Source of the DNA: Pirellulaceae bacterium
Lineage (GTDB): Bacteria > Planctomycetota > Planctomycetia > Pirellulales > Pirellulaceae
Assembly: GCA_020846515.1 (NCBI GenBank)
Contig: JADLDX010000403.1
Span: 1 to 9,077, forward strand
Reading direction: 5' to 3'
DNA length: 9,077 nt
Position numbers and translations under genes: made by a program. Positions 4,954 to 9,077 of this stretch are shown here, piece after piece; the first letter of the stretch is position 1; every line of letters begins with the position of its first letter. The notes below the pieces were generated by a model. The model made no database searches. It was not told where the DNA came from and saw only the letters and a program-made list of their open reading frames with translations.

Positions 4954-6237
4954 TTAGGGGCCCAAGTCTTTGGGATCGAAGGGTTCTTTGCGTTGATAGC
5001 GTTCGAGAATTTTTTTGGCGAAGCCGCTATCGGCCTCCGGCAGCAGCTTGATGACCTTTTCTTGCCAGCCGATCGCTTTATCGAACTGGCCATCGGCCGC
5101 CAGGGCTGCAGCTAGAGCCAGCAAGTCGTTGACGTTCTCGAACCCGGTCAGTTGGCAAGCGGCTTCGGCGGCGGCGACGGCACCCGGGGCATCACGCAGC
5201 GATTTTTCGCCGCTCAGGACCAGCAGCCAGGCTTTATTTTGCAGTGCCAGGCCGTACTTCGGGGCCAGTTCGAGCGCTTTATTGTAATCGTCCAAGGCTT
5301 CGCGCCATTTACCAAGTTGCTGGTAGTTGTAGCCGCGATTGTTATAGGCCGTGGCCGTCTGCGGAGCCTGGCTAATGACGTGCGTAAAGTTCTCGATCGC
5401 GCCGGCGTGCTTGCCCATTTGAAAGTAGACTAAGCCACGTCCCATCCACGCGCCGACATCTTTAGGTTCAATCTCAATCGCGGCGTCGTAGTCGGCCAAG
5501 GCTTCCTCGAGTTTACCGGCCGCTTTGCGGGCAATCGCTCGCTGCTGCAACAAGATGCTGTTCTTGGCATCCAGTTTCAGGGCCGAGGTATAATCTTCGA
5601 CCGCTTTTTCGGCTTCACCCAGCGCCATATAAGCTGCCGCGCGATTGATCATCGAGGCGGCGTCTTTGGCATCCTTTTCCAGGGCTGCACTAAAATCCGA
5701 GACGGCTTCCTTATGATGTCCCGTGGCTGCTTGAAAGATGCCACGACTGGCAAACGCATGCGACTCTTTGTAACCGAGTTCAATCGCCTGGTTATAATCG
5801 GCCAGCGCCTTGTCATGCTCACCCAACGCCCACCAGGCGCTGGCCCGCATGGTGTACAAGCGTCCCTCTTTGTCGCTGTCCTTGATCAATTCGTTGTAGA
5901 TGTCGATCGACTCGGCCAGCTTAACCGCGTTGGCTTTATCCACTGCCCCTTTGTGGCCATTAAAGGTGCGAATGACGTAGGCATCCTCGCGCTCTGAGAC
6001 GACCGTCAGCAGGTCCCCCTTTTCAATCGTATCGATCACCTTTTCGCCTAGCGTCAATCGCATTTCAACCCGCGCGACCAACGGTTCGGTGATTGGCACG
6101 GACGCGGGTTGCGCGGCTGCATCGGGTGTCGGTTGTGCGTTGGCAAATGGAATGGCCCAACTGGCTACCATCGCCAGGGCGAGTGCCAATTGTCCGCACA
6201 ATTTCAATGCCATAAATTTCTCAGCTGGTAATTTCAT
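4954..6237 (-). CDS. Secreted SH3-like and tetratricopeptide-repeat protein
   Basis: From the ATG at 6237 the product has 427 residues. It begins MKLPAEKFMALKLCG, followed by a hydrophobic core LALALAMVASWAIPF and an AxA-type signal-peptidase site FANA-Q at about residue 34, so export is likely. Residues about 53-107 (VARVEMRL...VISEREDAYV-like, ending GAVDKANAV) resemble a bacterial SH3-like barrel. Six TPRs follow (about 127-158, 161-192, 195-226, 229-260, 263-294, 297-328), with typical pairs such as YNNRGYNYQQLG and WREALDDYNKALELAPKYG, and one or two degenerate repeats to about 400. TPRs make protein-protein scaffolds; the partner is unknown. The frame is open to a GTG at 6312 directly after the ispG TGA, but those 25 codons are a translated repeat hairpin and would bury the signal peptide. 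ATG 6213 is another possible start. No good Shine-Dalgarno decides. Confidence 0.85.
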   Translation of the reverse strand: MKLPAEKFMALKLCGQLALALAMVASWAIPFANAQPTPDAAAQPASVPITEPLVARVEMRLTLGEKVIDTIEKGDLLTVVSEREDAYVIRTFNGHKGAVDKANAVKLAESIDIYNELIKDSDKEGRLYTMRASAWWALGEHDKALADYNQAIELGYKESHAFASRGIFQAATGHHKEAVSDFSAALEKDAKDAASMINRAAAYMALGEAEKAVEDYTSALKLDAKNSILLQQRAIARKAAGKLEEALADYDAAIEIEPKDVGAWMGRGLVYFQMGKHAGAIENFTHVISQAPQTATAYNNRGYNYQQLGKWREALDDYNKALELAPKYGLALQNKAWLLVLSGEKSLRDAPGAVAAAEAACQLTGFENVNDLLALAAALAADGQFDKAIGWQEKVIKLLPEADSGFAKKILERYQRKEPFDPKDLGP

Positions 6238-6287
6238 CTCGTGCGCGACATTTACTTGATGAATAAGGTATCTGTGGTCATTTAGTT

Positions 6288-6306
6288 CCTTTCGCGGAGC
6301 GAAAGG
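6288..6306. repeat. 8-bp hairpin just after the ispG stop
   Basis: CCTTTCGC (6288-6295) and GCGAAAGG (6299-6306) form a perfect stem with a GGA loop. The stem begins 7 nt past the ispG TGA on the minus strand. There is no T tract, so a rho-independent terminator is unlikely; it is better read as a dispersed hairpin repeat sharing the TCGCTCCGCGA core with 2116-2138. It might stabilise the 3' end of ispG mRNA or mark a processing site before the TPR gene. Confidence 0.6.
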
Positions 6307-6312
6307 CGACAC

Positions 6313-7452
6313 TCAGCTACCGCGTAGACTGATCAGTTGGTCCAGTTCCGACTTGAGCCGCGGCAAAATTTCTTCGTAAGTGAAAGCCCCTAAGGGCTCG
6401 CCGCCGCGCTTGAGATTCACACGTGTTGGACCGCACCACAGTCCCAGGTCGGCTTCGTCCGTCTCACCAGGTCCGTTCACGCGGCAACCCATTACCGCTA
6501 TCGTAATTGCATAGTCCTGGGCGTAGCGTGTCATTTCCTTGACTTTTTGTGCCAACTCGACAAATTCTTCGTTCTCGACACGCGAGCAACTCGGGCACGA
6601 GATGATGTTCAGCGCTTTGGGATTCAGGGCCACAACGCTGCGCAGTCGTCCGGCGTAAATATCGTCGATGATCTCACGTCCGGCGGCAATCTCGTCGGGT
6701 TTGCGAGAATTGGGCACGGTCAGCGAGACACGAATAGTGTCGCCAATGCCGCGTCCGATCAATTGCTCAAACGCAATGCGGGTCTTGATGATGCCGTCGG
6801 GAGGCAATCCGGCTTCGGTTACCCCCAAATGCAGTGGCACGTCGGGCCGAACAGCGGCAAAACGCTGGTTGATCTCCACCACTTTGGTTGGGTCGCTGTC
6901 TTTCAGCGATACTACATAACGGTCAAAACCCAGCTCGTCCAGCAGTTGGCAATGTTCGCTGGCGCTTTCGATCATCGGTGTAATCGTGTCGTGCGCGTCG
7001 AATTTGTTCTTCTTGTCAGGATCCACGCTGCCACAGTTCACGCCCACGCGCAGGGCACAGTCGTGCTCGCGAGCCACGGAAGCCAGGAAAGTGACCTTCT
7101 CCTGCCATGACTTGGTCTTTTCATGGTGGTACAAGTGGCCCGGGTTATAGCGAATCTTGTTCACGTGGGGGGCGACTTTGGTTGCCAAGCGATAGTTCTC
7201 TTGCAGGTCGACCGACAGATTGGCCGTGGTCTGACGACGAATTTCCGCTAGTGCTTCGGCGTCTTGATCGCTATCGACCGCGATGCGAACCACATCGGCA
7301 CCTGCCGCCGCCAGTGCATTGACTTGTTCGACCGTGGCGTCGATGTTGCGCGTATGCGTGGCGGTCATACTTTGAACAGCGATCGGGTGCTTCGAGCCGA
7401 TAGAGATGGAGCCTACGCGCACGGATCGAGTCGGATTGCGCTGGATGCTCAT
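6313..7452 (-). CDS. ispG: 4-hydroxy-3-methylbut-2-enyl diphosphate synthase (IspG/GcpE)
   Basis: This enzyme of the MEP isoprenoid pathway reductively converts methylerythritol cyclodiphosphate to HMBPP with a 4Fe-4S cluster in the cytoplasm. The 379-residue protein matches the compact two-domain bacterial form: an N-terminal TIM-barrel with HPIAVQSMT (22-30), NIDATVEQ (36-43), LRVGVNCGS (134-142) and VSLKDSD (181-187), and a C-terminal cluster domain with ISCPSCSR (284-291; C286, C289) and [11 protein letters not shown] (320-330; C323, E330). These give the three Cys and one Glu expected as cluster ligands. ATG start with AGGA nine nucleotides upstream, one of the better ribosome sites here. 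The stop TGA abuts a GTG that opens the TPR frame. The large extra domain seen in plant-type GcpE is absent. No truncation is seen. Confidence 0.97.
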   Translation of the reverse strand: MSIQRNPTRSVRVGSISIGSKHPIAVQSMTATHTRNIDATVEQVNALAAAGADVVRIAVDSDQDAEALAEIRRQTTANLSVDLQENYRLATKVAPHVNKIRYNPGHLYHHEKTKSWQEKVTFLASVAREHDCALRVGVNCGSVDPDKKNKFDAHDTITPMIESASEHCQLLDELGFDRYVVSLKDSDPTKVVEINQRFAAVRPDVPLHLGVTEAGLPPDGIIKTRIAFEQLIGRGIGDTIRVSLTVPNSRKPDEIAAGREIIDDIYAGRLRSVVALNPKALNIISCPSCSRVENEEFVELAQKVKEMTRYAQDYAITIAVMGCRVNGPGETDEADLGLWCGPTRVNLKRGGEPLGAFTYEEILPRLKSELDQLISLRGS

Positions 7453-7560
7453 AAACGGATTTCCTGAAGGCCAATGAACTTGGAGAGGGCTGTCGACCAG
7501 CCGATTATTTTAGTCCCAACCTGCTTCTGAGCGTTAGCCCTATTGGGGCGATCGCTTGAA

Positions 7561-7624
7561 AGCGGTACGGCGCAAGCCGTCCGGTCACAAATGCTCGAAA
7601 GCGGTACGGCGCAAGCCGTCCGGT
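7561..7624. repeat. Two identical direct copies of the 25-bp REP-like unit (units 5 and 6)
   Basis: Units at 7561-7585 and 7600-7624 are identical over 25 bp and set 39 bp apart in the same orientation. Each reads AGCGG, T, a hairpin ACGGC-GCAA-GCCGT, then CCGGT. The inner GCAA loop is of the GNRA type. The flanks GAA before and C after are also shared. They match unit 4 (2270-2246) at 24 of 25 positions. A possible shortened inverted copy lies at 7648-7667 (its reverse complement starts GCGGT and ends GTCCGGT). Confidence 0.85.
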
Positions 7625-7661
7625 CGCATTGGAGATCTGGTCACCATACCGGACTGCGTCG

Positions 7662-7691
7662 CACCGCAGCCAACACCGCAGCCAACACCGC
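7662..7691. repeat. 12-bp tandem repeat CACCGCAGCCAA, 2.5 copies
   Basis: There are two exact copies (7662-7673, 7674-7685) and a half copy CACCGC (7686-7691). The tandem ends 3 bp before the stop codon of the SpoU-family gene (7697-7695), so it occupies the start of that gene's 3' untranslated region. Confidence 0.8.
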
Positions 7692-7694
7692 TAA

Positions 7695-8195
7695 TCACCC
7701 ATTGGGAAACTGGCGGCAGTATTCGTACAGTGCCATGGTGGACGCTGTGACGACGTTATGGCTGGCCGGTTGGCCGTAGACCGGAATTTCGACGACATCG
7801 TCCAAGCGGTCCAGTACTTCCTGGGTCAGGCCTTCGCGCTCCGAGCCGATGACCAGGGCAGTCTGTTTTTCGAAGCGATACTCGTACAGGTTTTGCGAGC
7901 CCGTCGTCTGTTCCAGGCCTACCAGGCGTAGCCCGGCAGCGCGGAGTTTGTCCAGTACCGGCGGCAGGCTGCGATGGACATCCAGTTCCACGTAGTCGGC
8001 CGCATCGCGAGCGATCTCGCGGTCCACTTTCCCCGCGCCACAATGAATCAGTCGACGCACACCACAGTTCCCTGCCAACCGCAGCATTCGGCTGAGGTTA
8101 ACGTTGCTCCGCAACGGTGCGCAGACCAGCACCAGCGGCCGAGGCTCGACCAGTGGATGCGGAGGCTTGTGACGAATGTGTTCAAATTTGGCCAT
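7695..8195 (-). CDS. SpoU/TrmH-family RNA 2'-O-ribose methyltransferase
   Basis: From ATG 8195 the product has 166 residues, the size of small stand-alone SPOUT enzymes such as TrmL. The three family motifs are present in order: motif 1 NVNLSRMLRLAGNCGV (31-46), motif 2 ALVIGSEREGLTQEVLD (113-129), and motif 3 IPVYGQPASHNVVTASTMAL (137-156), where the usual SLNV is SHNV. These make the trefoil-knot AdoMet site; the family methylates ribose in tRNA or rRNA, and the target here cannot be told. The frame is open to a GTG at 8297, but those 34 codons cross a direct repeat, look unlike the family and lack a domain, so I prefer ATG 8195 at MAKFEHIRH, although neither start has a clear Shine-Dalgarno. 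The nucleotidyltransferase gene stops 112 nt upstream of this ATG. Confidence 0.9.
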   Translation of the reverse strand: MAKFEHIRHKPPHPLVEPRPLVLVCAPLRSNVNLSRMLRLAGNCGVRRLIHCGAGKVDREIARDAADYVELDVHRSLPPVLDKLRAAGLRLVGLEQTTGSQNLYEYRFEKQTALVIGSEREGLTQEVLDRLDDVVEIPVYGQPASHNVVTASTMALYEYCRQFPNG

Positions 8196-8205
8196 AGCTT
8201 GGTTA

Positions 8206-8234
8206 TTTGAACATCGGCTCCCGCCTTTGAACAT
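8206..8234. promoter_or_regulatory. Direct repeat TTTGAACAT spaced by 20 bp upstream of the methyltransferase
   Basis: Two exact 9-bp copies, 8206-8214 and 8226-8234, start 20 bp apart, close to two helical turns, and lie 10-40 nt upstream of the methyltransferase ATG. This is the spacing expected for a protein binding twice to one DNA face, but a dispersed repeat is equally possible. No regulator is identified. Confidence 0.3.
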
Positions 8235-8306
8235 TGGCCTACGGTCGTCGATCACTCCGTGATCGAAACGCAACTCAACTAATCCGGCGACTGCCACATC
8301 GACGGA

Positions 8307-8918
8307 CTACCCCTCTGGGTCATCCAACAACTCTTGTAGACGATCGCCTAGTTGCTTGTCGAATCGTTCTGGCCACGACGAATCGATCAAGCCGATTTGG
8401 ATCATGTCCATTAAATGGGTTTGATCTTTACGTTCGAAGCTATTGAGTTTCATTTCGACCAATGCGTCCAGCTTGACGATAGACCGCCCTTCGATGTCGA
8501 TCGCTTGATCAATACTCGGGGCGGCAGTCACATAATCGTCGCGAACCTTGCGTTCGGCCAGCAGAATGTGAATTCCTTGACTTGGTTTGCCATCTGGGCC
8601 ATCTCGGAAGAGGATCACATCCAGGATCTGTTCGCGAACGAAACCCGTCGATTCTAACGCGATCGTCGCCAACTCTAGATCCTGTTCGCGGACCAAAATA
8701 TCTACATCACGTGTATTACGGACGGCACCGTCATCAACGGTCGCGACCCACGCCGCCACCGCGTTGCCACCGATGACCGCATAAGGCACACTCACCTTGC
8801 TCAAAGCGAAGCAAGTACGGTCGAGCCTCTGCCTGACTAGCTCCACGGCACGAAACATCCTATCGAAAACGGAACTCGACTCTTCGCGGACTTGCAAGTT
8901 GGGATTGGGAGGTTGCAT
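8307..8918 (-). CDS. Nucleotidyltransferase-fold protein (MNT/AbiEii-like), orphan
   Basis: The 203-residue product has the start of a polymerase-beta-like nucleotidyltransferase fold: VPYAVIGGNAVAAWVA (44-59), with the GG turn at 50-51, then RNTRDVDILV (67-76) with the metal-binding pair D71 and D73. A later strand, GIHILLAE (115-122), carries His where a third acidic residue is often found. The C-terminal part, KLDALVEMKLNSFERKDQTHLMD (149-171), resembles the helical K...RKD..D segment of the family. Related proteins act as AMP or nucleotide transferases in type IV or HEPN-MNT toxin-antitoxin pairs, but no HEPN or AbiEi-like partner is in the window. An in-frame TAG directly precedes the ATG, so this is the most upstream start. 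A perfect TATAAT lies 6 nt before it, suggesting a leaderless message. Confidence 0.8.
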   Translation of the reverse strand: MQPPNPNLQVREESSSVFDRMFRAVELVRQRLDRTCFALSKVSVPYAVIGGNAVAAWVATVDDGAVRNTRDVDILVREQDLELATIALESTGFVREQILDVILFRDGPDGKPSQGIHILLAERKVRDDYVTAAPSIDQAIDIEGRSIVKLDALVEMKLNSFERKDQTHLMDMIQIGLIDSSWPERFDKQLGDRLQELLDDPEG

Positions 8919-8924
8919 CTACCC

Positions 8925-8930
8925 ATTATA
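8925..8930 (-). promoter_or_regulatory. TATAAT -10 box placed for a leaderless transcript
   Basis: On the minus strand a perfect sigma-70-type TATAAT is followed by GGGTAG and then the ATG of the nucleotidyltransferase gene. A start site 6-7 nt after the box would fall on or next to the A of ATG, leaving no leader. No good -35 box is seen 16-18 nt upstream; the nearest TTGAAA is 34 nt away, and there is no TGn extension. Confidence 0.5.
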
Positions 8931-8980
8931 ACCTTTGCTCTGCGACCGAGCAGACTGCGGTGCGTTTCAAGTGATGTTGG

Positions 8981-9019
8981 CATCAATTCCGAAATTACGT
9001 TGGTATCGAGCACCAACAT
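8981..9019 (-). pseudogene. N-terminal stub of a VapC-like PIN-domain toxin
   Basis: The 13 codons read MLVLDTNVISELM, the standard PIN-domain N-terminus of VapC ribonucleases, with the first catalytic Asp (D5) and the conserved T6, N7 and E11. From codon 14 the frame (open to 8837, 60 codons in all) loses all family resemblance and runs into the nucleotidyltransferase gene in another frame. The remaining acidic motifs and about 110 residues of a normal 130-residue VapC are missing. The ATG overlaps the upstream stop as TAATG, as in intact antitoxin-toxin pairs. I infer a deletion that removed the toxin body. A 60-codon peptide could still be made, but without the active site. Confidence 0.6.
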
Positions 9020-9077
9020 TATGCGAAGTCCGGTGGAGTCATTGGCTGCCCCCGCAACTCATGGATTGGCTCTTTCA
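9019..9077 (-). CDS. C-terminal end of a probable antitoxin (partial, runs off the window)
   Basis: The last 18 codons of a frame entering from the right edge read KEPIHELRGQPMTPPDFA, then TAA at 9021-9019. The stop overlaps the vapC stub's ATG by one base (TAATG), the coupling typical of type II antitoxin-toxin operons, which is the main reason for calling it an antitoxin. The DNA-binding N-terminus is outside the window, so the antitoxin family cannot be named. Confidence 0.4.
   Translation of the reverse strand, partial: KEPIHELRGQPMTPPDFA

Larger units (their letters stand above)
7453..7694. other. Gap before ispG carrying direct REP-like repeats and a 12-bp tandem
   Basis: This 242-bp stretch lies between the SpoU-family stop and the ispG start. 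It should hold the ispG promoter, but I find no convincing pair of boxes; TAAAAT on the minus strand at about 7506-7511 is the only -10-like word noticed and it lacks a -35 partner. GCGTTAGCC at 7531-7539 also occurs at 585-593 and inverted at 616-624, linking this gap to the 137-bp element. A plus-strand frame (7543-7779) here simply translates the repeats as SGTAQAVR twice and is not a gene. Confidence 0.5.

Noticed and set aside
6547..7110. 187-codon plus-strand frame antisense to ispG
   Set aside because: It is fully inside the strongly supported ispG gene on the other strand and has no family resemblance; long antisense frames are expected in GC-rich coding DNA.
7543..7779. Plus-strand frame with SGTAQAVR twice
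   Set aside because: The duplicated peptide is just the two 25-bp DNA repeats in translation, and the frame runs antisense into the methyltransferase gene.
8196..8297. GTG-initiated 34-residue N-terminal extension of the SpoU-family methyltransferase
   Set aside because: The extension crosses the TTTGAACAT direct repeat, has no resemblance to SPOUT N-termini, and the ATG at 8195 gives a normal-length protein.

Overview
The window looks like a piece of a Planctomycetes chromosome, most likely from the Pirellulales. This is inferred from protein style (for example a CdsA homologue ending in GHAGVLDRID...FAAPVFYHLTRFFF), from many alternative GTG/TTG starts with poor Shine-Dalgarno sites, and from intergenic regions packed with short hairpin repeats of the kind familiar in that phylum. 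No rRNA, tRNA, CRISPR array or complete transposon is visible.

Layout. From 1 to 300 there is one short plus-strand gene for a 26-31 residue lysine/alanine-only type peptide, with a 16-bp palindrome in front and a strong hairpin behind. From about 300 to 730 lies a convergent, gene-free stretch full of repeats, including a 137-bp element bounded by perfect 21-bp inverted repeats. Everything else is on the minus strand. Read in the direction of transcription (right to left) it runs: the edge of a decayed VapBC-like toxin-antitoxin pair (9077-8981), a nucleotidyltransferase-fold protein with a probable leaderless start (8918-8307), a SpoU-family RNA 2'-O-methyltransferase (8195-7695), a repeat-rich gap, ispG (7452-6313), a secreted SH3-like/TPR protein (6237-4954), plsC-like (4778-4095), cdsA-like (4091-3102), tatD-like (3076-2300), a second repeat-rich gap, and a cysteine-desulfurase-family protein (1885-731).

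How the genes fit together. IspG makes HMBPP for isoprenoid precursors. The PlsC-like and CdsA-like proteins are consecutive steps of phospholipid synthesis (lysophosphatidate to phosphatidate to CDP-diacylglycerol) and are separated by only 3 nt, so they are very probably co-translated. TatD follows 25 nt later with a TTG start. The TPR protein sits between ispG and plsC and is probably exported. The block 7452-2300 therefore reads as an envelope-lipid/housekeeping operon.

Most unusual points: (1) the desulfurase-family protein keeps its PLP lysine and most PLP contacts but has Arg where the catalytic Cys should be; (2) a family of six 25-bp units, two inverted pairs and one direct pair, each with an internal hairpin, shows a compensatory base-pair swap and surrounds the operon block; (3) the 137-bp inverted-repeat element; (4) a 13-codon vapC stub fused by apparent deletion to a leaderless nucleotidyltransferase gene. 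No complete novel defence or signalling system is visible.
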